From assembly GCF_014873755.1 (NCBI RefSeq), contig NZ_JADBEG010000001.1, positions 8,220,501 to 8,284,500 on the forward strand: 64,000 nucleotides of DNA, read 5' to 3'. Made by a program: the position numbers and the translations under genes. The first letter of the stretch is position 1, and each line of letters opens with the position of its first letter. Under the pieces are notes generated by a model. It was not told the origin of the DNA, ran no database searches, and saw nothing but the letters and a program-made list of their open reading frames with translations. This DNA comes from Amycolatopsis lexingtonensis. Its GTDB lineage: Bacteria > Actinomycetota > Actinomycetes > Mycobacteriales > Pseudonocardiaceae. Of the stretch, positions 46,735 through 54,674 are shown in pieces.

Positions 46735-46842
46735 GCTGTGACCGTAACGACACGCACCGACAAAATCCGGCGGTTTCCGCAGGCAGTGTCACTCGAACGA
46801 GTGAGATGTGCGTCTCCGCGGCCTGACTCTTGCCTCGGGAGA

Positions 46843-46861
46843 TGAGGTTAGGCTAACCTCA
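46843..46861 (+). promoter_or_regulatory. IdeR/DtxR iron box, near-perfect
   Basis: TGAGGTTAGGCTAACCTCA matches 17 of 19 bases of the IdeR consensus TTAGGTTAGGCTAACCTAA and is a perfect palindrome about its centre. It contains TAGGCT (46849-46854), a strong actinomycete -10, so iron-loaded IdeR would block this promoter. Confidence 0.85.
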
Positions 46862-46948
46862 TACATGTCCGCTTCGTGGTGGGAGCGGCAGTCAGTTCGG
46901 GAACGGACGGAGCCCCGGCCCTGGGAACCCCAGGCCGGGGCTTCGTTC
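46861..46948 (+). ncRNA. Candidate IdeR-controlled small RNA
   Basis: From the TAGGCT -10, transcription should begin near 46861 and stop at the strong hairpin at 46911-46942, giving ~85 nt. The RNA has a short GTTC...GAAC stem before the terminator. An ATG at 46865 opens a frame with no stop before the terminator that continues antisense into the next gene, so a protein is unlikely. Size and control recall the mycobacterial iron sRNA MrsI; no sequence homology is claimed. Confidence 0.5.
46911..46942. terminator. Terminator hairpin
   Basis: AGCCCCGGCC and GGCCGGGGCT arms with a CTGGG/CCCAG inner extension. It ends the candidate small RNA and may also serve the converging N-acetyltransferase gene. 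Confidence 0.8.
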
Positions 46949-46951
46949 ACG

Positions 46952-47755
46952 TCAGGGCAGTGTCGGGCTGAGCGTCCCGCTCGTCAAGGGACTCCCACCC
47001 GGTGGGGTCGGCAGGCGCTTCAGCGGCATGCCGAAGTAGACGCGGTAGGCCGTCCTGATCGCGGCTTCGGTCGGCAGCACCACTTCGTTCCGGACGCCGT
47101 CGACCGTCTCGATCAGCTTGTCGCCCGAGAGCGTCACGCGGCCCTGGGACGTCGGGCGCGAGCACGTCAGCGAGCGCGTGAAGTGCGACTCGGGGGACGT
47201 CGACTGCCACCACGCCATCGGCACGAAGTCGATCAGCGGGCGCGGGCGGCGTTCGAGCCGGTACTGCGGCTTGCCGTCCAGCAGTACGTCGACGTCGCCG
47301 TCGGGGGTGTCCAGCAGCAGGAACTCGCCGTCCGGGTCGGGCTGGGCGTCCACGCCGGACAGGCGCAGCGGGTGTCGCGAGAAGCGGCCGAAACCGACGT
47401 CCACCAGCCACGGCTCGTCGAGTTCGACGACGATCGCCGCGTGGTCCAGGGGTGGGCCGAGGGTGCCGTCGGGGCGGAAGACCTGCGCCGCGTGCAGGGT
47501 GGCGGAGTAGCCGAGCTCGCGCAGCAGTGCCGCGAAGAGGCCGTTCAGCTCGTAGCAGAACCCGCCTCGCCGGCGGCGCACGATCTTCGCGAACAGCGCC
47601 GCTTCGGTCAGCTCGACGGGTTCGCCCAGGTGGATGCTCAGGTTTTCGAACGGGACCGCGGCCAGGTGACGCTCCTGCAGGTGGCGCAGGGTCGCGAGGT
47701 CGGCCGCGGCGGGGTGCCGCACCCCCAGCCGGTCCAGATACGCGTCGACGTCCAT
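46952..47755 (-). CDS. nat: Arylamine N-acetyltransferase
   Basis: 267 residues. The triad is visible: Cys67 (RGGFCYELNGLF), His105 (PPLDHAAIVV), Asp119 (LVDVGFG). It transfers acetyl from acetyl-CoA to arylamines or hydrazines; in mycobacteria it acts on isoniazid and is linked to cholesterol catabolism. The ATG at 47755 matches the family; a GTG nine codons upstream is open but less likely. Confidence 0.92.
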   Translation of the reverse strand: MDVDAYLDRLGVRHPAAADLATLRHLQERHLAAVPFENLSIHLGEPVELTEAALFAKIVRRRRGGFCYELNGLFAALLRELGYSATLHAAQVFRPDGTLGPPLDHAAIVVELDEPWLVDVGFGRFSRHPLRLSGVDAQPDPDGEFLLLDTPDGDVDVLLDGKPQYRLERRPRPLIDFVPMAWWQSTSPESHFTRSLTCSRPTSQGRVTLSGDKLIETVDGVRNEVVLPTEAAIRTAYRVYFGMPLKRLPTPPGGSPLTSGTLSPTLP

Positions 47756-47813
47756 GCGTCCAGCCAAACACCTCGACCGCACTCGAGGTCAAGCGATTTC
47801 ACCCGCCGACGAA

Positions 47814-47845
47814 AACGGGGCCCTCCCGTTCAGGAGGACCCCGTT
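47814..47845 (-). terminator. Terminator after superoxide dismutase
   Basis: AACGGGG plus CCTCC pair with GGAGG plus CCCCGTT around a short loop, with a one-base bulge, 11 bases beyond the sod stop. Confidence 0.75.
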
Positions 47846-47856
47846 GGCGAGACAGC

Positions 47857-48480
47857 TCAGCCGAGCAGCAGGCCGTTGCCGCCGGCGACGGCGTTGTCGA
47901 AGCGCTTGGAGATCTCCGCCCAGTTGAAGATGTTCCAGAGAGCCTTGACGTAGTCCGGCTTCACGTTCTTGTAGTCCAGGTAGAACGCGTGCTCCCAGAC
48001 GTCGACCAGCAGGATCGGCACGGTCGGCAGGATCAGGTTGTTGTGGTGGTCGCGCAGCTGCTGGGTGATCAGCGTCTTGCCGATCGGGTCCCAGGAGAGC
48101 GCGCCCCAGCCGTTGCCCTGGATCGTGGTCGACACGGCGGTGAACTGCGCCTTGAACTTGTCGAAGGAGCCGAACGCCTCGTCGATCGCCGCGGCCAGCT
48201 CGCCGGTCGGCTTGTCGCCGCCTTCCGGCGACAGGATCTTCCACCACACGACGTGGTTGGCGTGGCCGGCCAGGTTGAAGGCCAGCGTGGTCTCCAGGCC
48301 GACGATGTTGCCGAAGTCGTTCGCTTCGCGGGCGGCTTCGAGCTTCTCGAGCGTGTCGTTCGCGCCCTTGACGTAGGTCGCGTGGTGCTTGCTGTGGTGC
48401 AGCTCGTTGATCTCGCCGGAGATGTGCGGCGCGAGGGCGCCGTAGTCGTAGTCGAGATCGGGCAGCTCGTAGCGGGCCAT
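47857..48480 (-). CDS. sodA: Iron/manganese superoxide dismutase
   Basis: 207 residues. Metal ligands lie in [12 protein letters not shown] (first His), [13 protein letters not shown] (second His), and [13 protein letters not shown] (Asp and third His). It dismutates superoxide to O2 and H2O2. Metal choice (Fe or Mn) cannot be fixed by eye. ATG at 48480 has an AGGAGGG site. No signal peptide. A MerR/SoxR-type promoter may lie upstream. Confidence 0.95.
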   Translation of the reverse strand: MARYELPDLDYDYGALAPHISGEINELHHSKHHATYVKGANDTLEKLEAAREANDFGNIVGLETTLAFNLAGHANHVVWWKILSPEGGDKPTGELAAAIDEAFGSFDKFKAQFTAVSTTIQGNGWGALSWDPIGKTLITQQLRDHHNNLILPTVPILLVDVWEHAFYLDYKNVKPDYVKALWNIFNWAEISKRFDNAVAGGNGLLLG

Positions 48481-48626
48481 TGGCCCTCCTTCTGTCTTCG
48501 ACACAAGTTTCCGGTATCGAACCTAGTAGCACACGCCTCTCCGTGGCGAACGGGGGCGCGTCGTGGTCACCGCGTGGGATGACCGGCTCGTAGGTGGCGT
48601 ACCCGAGGGCCCGCCACCCGAAACCG

Positions 48627-48657
48627 AGCCTGCTACCTGGACTTAACTGGAGGTCAA
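48627..48657 (-). promoter_or_regulatory. MerR/SoxR-type promoter upstream of sod
   Basis: On the minus strand TTGACC (-35) and CAGGCT (-10) are separated by 19 bases, the over-long spacer of MerR-family promoters. The spacer and flank hold an imperfect palindrome (ACCTGGACTTAACTGGAGGT on the plus strand, 14 of 20 positions symmetric) like SoxR boxes. Transcription would enter sod with a ~140-base leader. Confidence 0.45.
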
Positions 48658-48673
48658 CGAGCTGTGATGACGA

Positions 48674-49336
48674 TCATGCGACGCGGTATTCGGCCAGCCG
48701 CTCGGCCAGCTCGTCGAAGACGGCGACGTTGCACTCGAACGCCACCAGCGTCTCGTCGATGACGCGGGCCCGCTCGGCTTCGTCCCACGGCGCGTTGTCC
48801 AGCTTCGCGCGGTACTGGTCCCGGAACCGCGGGGCGCTGCCGATCTCGTCGAAGTGGTAGAAGAGCGCGCCCGCCTCGGCGACGTCGTACTGGCGCTCCA
48901 GCAGCCGCCGGATGGCCTGGCCGCCCGCGATGTCGCCCAGGTAGCGCGTGTAGTGGTGCGCCACGTACCCGCCGGCCCACGAAGACGCTTCGCGCACCCG
49001 CGCGACGTACGCCCGCGTCGAAGCGAGCGGCGAGATCACCGACCGCCAGTCCGGGCCGACCAGGTGCGCGAGGTCGCGCTCGAGGTTGGGCAGCCGGCGG
49101 AGCTCGTCGAAGACGAATTCGCCCCCGACCGGGTGACCGGCCATCGCGTCGCTCGCCGCCTCGATGGCGCCGTAGATGAAGTAGTACTGGATCGCCAGCT
49201 GCGTGTAGCCCGCTTGCGACAGCTCGCCGCCGAGCAGGGCGCGCATGTACGTCGAGTAGTTCGCCTTCTCGTGCACTTCGAGCGTCGACGCGCGCAGCGT
49301 CGCCGAGAACGGGCGGGCGTCCGTGGTCACCGACAT
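48674..49336 (-). CDS. Heme oxygenase (HmuO-like)
   Basis: 220 residues. The proximal heme ligand is His22 (LEVHEKANYSTYM). The distal helix signature is GYVAHHYTRYLGDIAGGQAI. It opens heme to biliverdin, CO and Fe2+, releasing iron. ATG at 49336 with a GGGAGG site. The upstream region carries an IdeR-like box and a perfect TetR-type palindrome, fitting control by iron and by the adjacent TetR protein. Confidence 0.93.
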   Translation of the reverse strand: MSVTTDARPFSATLRASTLEVHEKANYSTYMRALLGGELSQAGYTQLAIQYYFIYGAIEAASDAMAGHPVGGEFVFDELRRLPNLERDLAHLVGPDWRSVISPLASTRAYVARVREASSWAGGYVAHHYTRYLGDIAGGQAIRRLLERQYDVAEAGALFYHFDEIGSAPRFRDQYRAKLDNAPWDEAERARVIDETLVAFECNVAVFDELAERLAEYRVA

Positions 49337-49358
49337 GGGCAGGCCTCCCGGCGATCGA

Positions 49359-49375
49359 TCTGACACGCTGTCAGA
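49359..49375. promoter_or_regulatory. TetR-type operator of heme oxygenase
   Basis: TCTGACA-cgc-TGTCAGA, perfect 7-base arms, just downstream of a plausible -10 (TACGAT on the minus strand) and 22 bases before the heme oxygenase start. The adjacent TetR gene is the obvious candidate regulator. Confidence 0.65.
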
Positions 49376-49394
49376 AAGATCGTAGGGCACAATC

Positions 49395-49413
49395 CCGGCT
49401 TAGGCTACCCTAA
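49395..49413 (-). promoter_or_regulatory. IdeR-like iron box upstream of heme oxygenase
   Basis: 14 of 19 positions match the IdeR consensus, including TTAGGCTACCCTAA. It overlaps the putative -35 (TAGCCT, 17 bases from TACGAT). Confidence 0.55.
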
Positions 49414-50006
49414 ATCGGCGCGCCGACCGCCCGGAGCACGAACCGCACCGCCGCTTCGATGACGTCTTCCAGCTGCTCGGGCGGGCCGTCGACCAGGGTC
49501 CGGTTGCCCAGTGCCGCGGTGATCATCGGGATCAGCACGTCCGGGTCCTCGGCGGGCCAGCGCCCCAGGTCGACGCCGCCGGTGAGGATCGCGCGCAGCC
49601 GGTCGGTGATCGGGTCGGCGTGCGCGCTGATCCGCCGGTACGCCGCGGGGGCCAGTGCCGACGCGAGCGCCGTGCCCGGCGGCATGTGGTACTCCGCCAG
49701 CACCCGCAGCTGCAGCCGGACGAAGGTGGCCAGCTGCTCGGCCGGATCGGCCTGGGCCTCGACGGCTTCGGTCAGGCGCGTGACGTACCGGGCGGCCTCG
49801 TCCTCGACGAAGGCGACCAGCAGGCTCTCCTTGTCGGGGAAATGGTTGTACAGCGCGGTCCGGCCCACCCCGGCGGCCGAGGCGACCCCGGCGAGCGTGA
49901 TCGCGTCGAAGCCGCGTTCGTAGAGCTGGGCGCGCAGGACGTCGAAGACCCGCGTGCGGACCTCGCGGCGGTGCGCTTCGAGCGACTCACCGAGAATCTT
50001 CGGCAT
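49410..50006 (-). CDS. TetR-family regulator next to heme oxygenase
   Basis: 198 residues. HTH: ITLAGVASAAGVGRTALYNHFPDKESLLVAF. The C-terminal effector domain has no named relative by eye. A TAGCCT -10 lies six bases before the ATG at 50006 (leaderless). The likely target is the palindrome upstream of heme oxygenase, and perhaps itself. Confidence 0.88.
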   Translation of the reverse strand: MPKILGESLEAHRREVRTRVFDVLRAQLYERGFDAITLAGVASAAGVGRTALYNHFPDKESLLVAFVEDEAARYVTRLTEAVEAQADPAEQLATFVRLQLRVLAEYHMPPGTALASALAPAAYRRISAHADPITDRLRAILTGGVDLGRWPAEDPDVLIPMITAALGNRTLVDGPPEQLEDVIEAAVRFVLRAVGAPI

Positions 50007-50024
50007 CCGCCCAGGCTAGCCTCA
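50006..50024 (-). promoter_or_regulatory. Weak IdeR-like box at the TetR start
   Basis: Contains the perfect palindrome AGGCTAGCCT (50013-50022) overlapping the TetR -10. Only 12 of 19 positions match the full iron box, so binding is uncertain. Confidence 0.3.
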
Positions 50025-51521
50025 ATCGGCGACGGGCCAGGTGTGCACCGGTTCGCCGGCCTCCGACAGCTCCAGGTACCGGCCCAGCATCAGGCTCAGC
50101 GCGGCTTCCCGGTCGAGACCGCGGTCCTGCGCGCGCAGGACGTAGTCGCGCTGCCAGGTCGCCCCGGTCCGCCGCGCGAGGCAGCGGCGTTCGATGATCC
50201 CGAGGTAGCGCTCGCGGGCTTCGTCGGAGACGTCGGAGCGGCGCAGCCCCTCGTGGGCCAGCGGCAGCAGCACGCGCAGCGCCAGCTCGTCCGGCGGGAT
50301 CCAGCCGATGCCCGGCCAGTACAGCTGCGCGTCGAACCCGCGGCGCGCGCCCGCGTAGAGGTTTTCCTCCGCCGCCTGGAAGGACATCTGGCTCCACACC
50401 GGGCGTTCCGCCTCGGCGAGCGCGCGCTGGGCGCCGTAGAAGAACGCCGCGTTCGCGACCGTGTCGACGACCGTCGGCCCGGCCGGCAGCACCCGGTTCT
50501 CGATCCGCAGGTGGGGCAGGCCGTCGACGACGTCGTACACCGGGCGGTTCCAGCGCCAGATCGTGCCGTTGTGCATGCGCAGCTCGGTCAGCTTCGGCGC
50601 CTGGCCCGCGTCGAGCGCTTCGATCGGGTCCTCGGCGTCGGTTTCCGGGAGCAGGCCGGGGAAGTAGCGGACGTTCTCCTCGAACAGGTCGAAGATCGAC
50701 GTGATCCAGCGCTCGCCGAACCACACGCGCGGCCGCACGCCCTGGTTCTTCAGCTCTTCCGGCCGGGTGTCGGTCGCCTGCAGGAACAGCGGGATGCGCG
50801 TCTCGTGCCACAGCGCCTTGCCCAGCAGGAACGGCGAGTTCGACGCCAGCGCGATCTGCAGCCCGGCCAGGCACTGCGCCGCGTTCCAGTGCGCGGCGAA
50901 CTCCTCCGGCGCGACCTGGAGGTGCAGCTGCACGCTGGTGCACGCGGCCTCGGGGAGGATCGATTCGGCGTAGCTGCGCAACCGCTCCGGCTGCTGGCCC
51001 GGCAGCGGCGCGCCTTCCATCGCGAGCACCGTGCGCTCGCCGCGCGCGGCGAAGATCTGGTCGTTCAGCGTGGAGTACCGGGTCTTGTTGGTGAGCCACT
51101 TCTGGTCGAAGTGCTCGTGCTTCAACGTCGGCAGGATGCCGATCATGGCCAGCGCCGACCCGGTGTCCCGCGCTTTGGACGCCGCGGTGGCGAGATAGGC
51201 GCGGAGGTCGTCTTCGAGCTGCAACGCCGAATCGCCGGCCAGCGGCCGCGGCGGCACGTTCAGCTCGATGTTGTGCTGGCCCAGCTCGGTGGTGAACGAC
51301 GGGTCGTCCAGCGCTTCCAGCACGGCGGTGTTCGTCATCGACGGGCGCAGCTCGCGGTCGACCAGGTTCAGCTCGACTTCGAGGCCGATGTTCTTGCGGG
51401 GAAACGAAAAACTGCCGTCGGTGAGCATGCGGGCCAACGTGTCCAGGCAGCGCTGCACCTTGCGGCGGTACTTCCCGCGGTCCAGCGTGGTGAACGATCG
51501 AGCCGCGAGGTCCATCCCCAT
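50022..51521 (-). CDS. Glutamate-cysteine ligase family protein
   Basis: 499 residues from an ATG at 51521 (ATGs at 51527 and 51515 also possible). GCS2-like features: NIGLEVELNLVDRELRP near the N-terminus (metal/glutamate binding), QHNIELNVPPRPL, SVQLHLQV, and LPHLRIENRVLPAGPTVVD. This family joins Glu to Cys or another amine; in actinomycetes related genes act in ergothioneine or unknown pathways, not always glutathione. The stop lies 16 bases upstream of the TetR start, so cotranscription is possible. Confidence 0.82.
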   Translation of the reverse strand: MGMDLAARSFTTLDRGKYRRKVQRCLDTLARMLTDGSFSFPRKNIGLEVELNLVDRELRPSMTNTAVLEALDDPSFTTELGQHNIELNVPPRPLAGDSALQLEDDLRAYLATAASKARDTGSALAMIGILPTLKHEHFDQKWLTNKTRYSTLNDQIFAARGERTVLAMEGAPLPGQQPERLRSYAESILPEAACTSVQLHLQVAPEEFAAHWNAAQCLAGLQIALASNSPFLLGKALWHETRIPLFLQATDTRPEELKNQGVRPRVWFGERWITSIFDLFEENVRYFPGLLPETDAEDPIEALDAGQAPKLTELRMHNGTIWRWNRPVYDVVDGLPHLRIENRVLPAGPTVVDTVANAAFFYGAQRALAEAERPVWSQMSFQAAEENLYAGARRGFDAQLYWPGIGWIPPDELALRVLLPLAHEGLRRSDVSDEARERYLGIIERRCLARRTGATWQRDYVLRAQDRGLDREAALSLMLGRYLELSEAGEPVHTWPVAD

Positions 51522-51734
51522 GACCATCCCTGCTTCGTGCGTCGGCGTGGAACTAGGACGTGTTTCAAGTCCTGGCGGACAACCGTTACACAGGCGATGC
51601 ACCCGTGCTAGCGGCCAAACTGGTGCTCTCCGTCACGAGCGGTTAACCGAAAGCAAAATGGACCCGTTCGTACCACCCGCGCCAGGACGTTCGGACCAGT
51701 CGGGCGCCCGGCAAGCGGGTGACAGACTGGGCGG

Positions 51735-52541
51735 ATGGGCGTGATCCACATCGACGATTCCGGCGACCCGCGGGTCGACGACTTCCGCGACCTGTCCACT
51801 GCGGACCGGCGGCCGGACCGGCCCGGTGGCCGGGGTTTCGTCATCGCCGAAGGCACCGTCGTGGTGTCCCGGCTGCTGGCCTCCCGGTACCCCGTGCGGG
51901 CGCTGCTCGGGGTCGAGCGGCGGTTCGCCGAACTGGCGGCCGAACTCGAGGGAATCGAGGCGCCCCAGTACGTCGCGTCCGCGGAAACGATGGCCGACGT
52001 GGTCGGGTTCCACCTCAACCGCGGGATCCTCGCGGTCGCCGACCGGCCCGCGCCGCTCACGGTTTCCGAAGTCGTGGACGGCGCCGGCACCATCGCCGTG
52101 CTGGAAGGCGTCGGTGACCACGAAAACCTCGGCGCGCTCTTCCGCAACGCGGCCGCGCTCGGCGTCGGCGGGGTGCTGCTCGGACCCGGCTGTTCCGACC
52201 CGCTCTACCGGCGCAGCGTGCGCGTCTCGATGGGACACGTGCTGCGCGTGCCGTTCGGGCACCTCGCGGACTGGCCGGGCGGGCTCGACGACCTGCGGGC
52301 GCGCGGGTTCGCCGTCGCGGCGTTCACCCCGCGGCCGGGGTCGATCCCGCTGCGTGAACTGCGCGCGCACGCGCCGGGACGGGTGGCGCTGCTCTTCGGT
52401 GCCGAGGGTCCCGGGCTGACCGAAGCGGCGCTGGCGGCGGCGGATCACGCGGTCCGGATACCCATGCCGGCCGGAGTCGACTCACTGAACATCGCGACCG
52501 CCGCCGCCGTCGCCTTCTACGAACTGGCTCCGAATGGCTAA
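51735..52541 (+). CDS. SpoU/TrmH-family rRNA methyltransferase
   Basis: 268 residues. The trefoil-knot SAM motifs are VGDHENLGALFRNAAALGVGG, LLFGAEGPGLTE and IPMPAGVDSLNIATAAAVAFYE. The N-terminal domain binds RNA. Likely 2'-O-methylates a tRNA or rRNA nucleotide; target unknown (Rv0881-like). Start ATG at 51735. Confidence 0.92.
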   Translation: MGVIHIDDSGDPRVDDFRDLSTADRRPDRPGGRGFVIAEGTVVVSRLLASRYPVRALLGVERRFAELAAELEGIEAPQYVASAETMADVVGFHLNRGILAVADRPAPLTVSEVVDGAGTIAVLEGVGDHENLGALFRNAAALGVGGVLLGPGCSDPLYRRSVRVSMGHVLRVPFGHLADWPGGLDDLRARGFAVAAFTPRPGSIPLRELRAHAPGRVALLFGAEGPGLTEAALAAADHAVRIPMPAGVDSLNIATAAAVAFYELAPNG

Positions 52542-52572
52542 GGTGATCCCCTGGTCTGGGCGAAAGGACACC

Positions 52573-53193
52573 ATGGAGCTGCGGATCCGCGGCGAGCGCG
52601 CCGTGCTGGCCGGTCCCGGCGGGGAGCACGCGCGCGAGGTGGACCCGCACAAGCTGGCGATCGGCGCCGACCTGGCGCAGGCCCTGCACGAGTGGGCGCG
52701 CGTCGCTTCCGCCGTCTCGGCCGAATCCGGCGAGGAAGCGGGCGCGGTCGTCTCGCAACGCGGCCGTCAGCTGGCCGGCCGGCTCGCCTCGGTGATGGGC
52801 ACGACCGTCCGGTTCGTCGACCCGGTGACGGGCGCCGACACGGTCGTCGAGCCGCCACCGCGGGAGCCCGAACCCGGCCACCGGCTCGTCCGGACGGTGC
52901 TGGGCCCGGTCGGGCCGCCCGGCGAACCGACCCCGTGGCTGACCGGGCTGACGGTGTCGGCGTTCATCGCGGCGGTGGTCGTCGTGGCGATGCTGGCGCT
53001 GGCTTCGACGCTGGCCAGGGAGACGAGCGGGTGGCTGGCGCTGGTGGCGTCGGTCGTCGTGACGGCCGGGATCGCGCCGTCGCTGTGGCTGGTGCGGCGG
53101 ACGCCGATCCTGCGGTGGGCCGCGTACGGCGCCGCGGGCGGTGTGGTGCTCGCGTGGATCGGCGTGCTGGTGATCGCCTTCGGCGGCGCTTGA
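52573..53193 (+). CDS. DUF2537-type membrane protein
   Basis: 206 residues from ATG 52573, which has GAAAGG 7 bases upstream; an ATG at 52534 overlapping the methylase stop is the alternative. The N-terminal ~115 residues are soluble and charged; the C-terminal part has three to four membrane helices like the shorter Rv0882/DUF2537 protein. Function unknown. The stop overlaps the next start by one base. Confidence 0.7.
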   Translation: MELRIRGERAVLAGPGGEHAREVDPHKLAIGADLAQALHEWARVASAVSAESGEEAGAVVSQRGRQLAGRLASVMGTTVRFVDPVTGADTVVEPPPREPEPGHRLVRTVLGPVGPPGEPTPWLTGLTVSAFIAAVVVVAMLALASTLARETSGWLALVASVVVTAGIAPSLWLVRRTPILRWAAYGAAGGVVLAWIGVLVIAFGGA

Positions 53194-53549
53194 TGAGCGG
53201 GCCGCTCGACGCCTTGCGGAAGCTCTGCCTCGCCCTGCCCGAGGCGACCGAGCGGCTCAGTCACGGCTCGCCGGCCTGGTTCGTTCGCGGCAAGAAGACC
53301 TTCGTCATGTTCCACGACGACCACCACGGCGACGGCAGGCTCGCCTTCTGGTGCCCCGCTCCGCCCGGCGCGCAGGAGGAACTCGTGCGCACCGAGCCGG
53401 AGCGGTTCTTCCGGCCGGCGTACGTCGGGCACCGCGGGTGGGTGGGCGTGCGGCTGGACGTCGACGTCGACTGGGGCGAAGTGGACCGGATCGTGCGCGA
53501 GGCCTACCGGCAGGTGGCGCCGAAGACGCTCGCGGCGCGGGTGGACTAG
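53193..53549 (+). CDS. MmcQ/YjbR-family protein
   Basis: 118 residues with the family pattern (CLALPEATERLSHGSPAWFVRGKKTFVMF; later RFFRPAYVGHRGWVGVRLD). A double-wing DNA-binding-like fold is known for YjbR. TGATG overlap with the upstream gene; a long terminator follows. Confidence 0.85.
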   Translation: MSGPLDALRKLCLALPEATERLSHGSPAWFVRGKKTFVMFHDDHHGDGRLAFWCPAPPGAQEELVRTEPERFFRPAYVGHRGWVGVRLDVDVDWGEVDRIVREAYRQVAPKTLAARVD

Positions 53550-53551
53550 CG

Positions 53552-53598
53552 CCCAATGTGGCGTTCGGTGCGTTGGACGCACCGAACGCCACATTGGG
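53552..53598. terminator. Bidirectional terminator with 22-base perfect arms
   Basis: Left arm 53552-53573 begins CCCAATGTGGCGTTCGG; the complement occupies 53577-53598 after a 3-base loop. A diverged half-copy of the right side (ACGCAACCAACGCCACATTG) follows at ~53607-53628. Lies between convergent genes. Confidence 0.9.
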
Positions 53599-53639
53599 TG
53601 CGTTGGACGCAACCAACGCCACATTGGGGCGCTTGGGAC

Positions 53640-54482
53640 TCAGCCGCGCTGCGAGCGGACCCCGAGGAGCACGTCCTCCCAGGACGGCACGATCGGGTGG
53701 TTCTTCTTGACCTTCGGGCGCGCTTGCTCGGCCGTGTCCTCTTCGGGATCGGCCGGGACGCGCGGGATCTCGCGGGTGTCGTCGTCCGGGTCCGGCTCGG
53801 CCGACGGGAGTTCGGCGCGCTCGGGCGCGACCGAATCCAGCGTGGGCTGGAACTCCGCTTCGCGGGCCGGGTTCAGTGCGCGGACCGTCCGGGGTGGGCG
53901 GTACGCGTTCGGGTCCAGCAGGACCTCGGCGTTCTCGTCGAGCGCCGTGACCGTGCCACCGTGCGCGCCGGGGGAGAACGCCCAGTGCGCGCGGTTGTCC
54001 GACCGGCCGGCCTTCCACTGGAGCACGACGACCCAGCGGCCGTCGTCGCCCTTCCACGAGTCCCAGGTGGCCTGCGAGTAGTCGTGCCCGCGGACGCCGA
54101 AGCCGTACGCGACGACCTCGCCGAGCGTCTGCACGTCGGGCCCGTCTTCGCGGACGGGGTGGGCGCTCTGCGCCATTTCGGCGGTGCGCGAGCGCTCCAG
54201 CAGGACGGGGTAGGCGAAGCGTTCGACGCGCTGCACCGAAATGCCGGCGCCGTTCGCGACCTGCTCGACTGACTCGCCGGCGCGGATTCGCGCCTGGATC
54301 TCGCGTGGCCGCATCTGGCTCTCCAACTCGATTTCGATCTGGCCGAGGCGGGTGATGTCCCCCCGCGCCGCCGCACGCAGTCGCTCATCAGCCGGGAGCA
54401 GGAAGCGAGTGCGGCTCGCCGGGTCTTCGAGCACGATGGACTTGCCGTCCTCGTGCAGCCCGACCACTCGCAGCGCCCGCAT
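53640..54482 (-). CDS. sepH: Cell-division regulator SepH (DUF3071)
   Basis: 280 residues. The N-terminal ~180 residues are DUF3071 with an HTH-like segment (GESVEQVANGAGISVQRVERFAYP). An acidic Pro-rich linker follows, then the conserved end IVPSWEDVLLGVR. SepH in Streptomyces and mycobacteria binds FtsZ and promotes its assembly. The ATG at 54482 (MRALRVVGLHEDG) fits the family; nine residues more are open upstream. Confidence 0.92.
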   Translation of the reverse strand: MRALRVVGLHEDGKSIVLEDPASRTRFLLPADERLRAAARGDITRLGQIEIELESQMRPREIQARIRAGESVEQVANGAGISVQRVERFAYPVLLERSRTAEMAQSAHPVREDGPDVQTLGEVVAYGFGVRGHDYSQATWDSWKGDDGRWVVVLQWKAGRSDNRAHWAFSPGAHGGTVTALDENAEVLLDPNAYRPPRTVRALNPAREAEFQPTLDSVAPERAELPSAEPDPDDDTREIPRVPADPEEDTAEQARPKVKKNHPIVPSWEDVLLGVRSQRG

Positions 54483-54674
54483 TGTTCTCGCCTCCCCGAT
54501 CTTCTTCACCGTTGTGGGTGCCCACGTTAGAACGGCGCGTCGACTTGACGTGCGAGGCGCGCCGAGTCCGTGCCGAACTGCCCACTGTTCATTTCACGAC
54601 GCTGGCATCATGCGTCACCCAGGTCAGCGGCTGCTGTGTGACACGCCGGACACGGTCAGTCACGATCGAGTGGA

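Noticed and set aside
46865..47953. Open frame starting just after the IdeR box
   Set aside because: It runs antisense through the N-acetyltransferase gene and across a strong terminator; the composition is that of a shadow frame.
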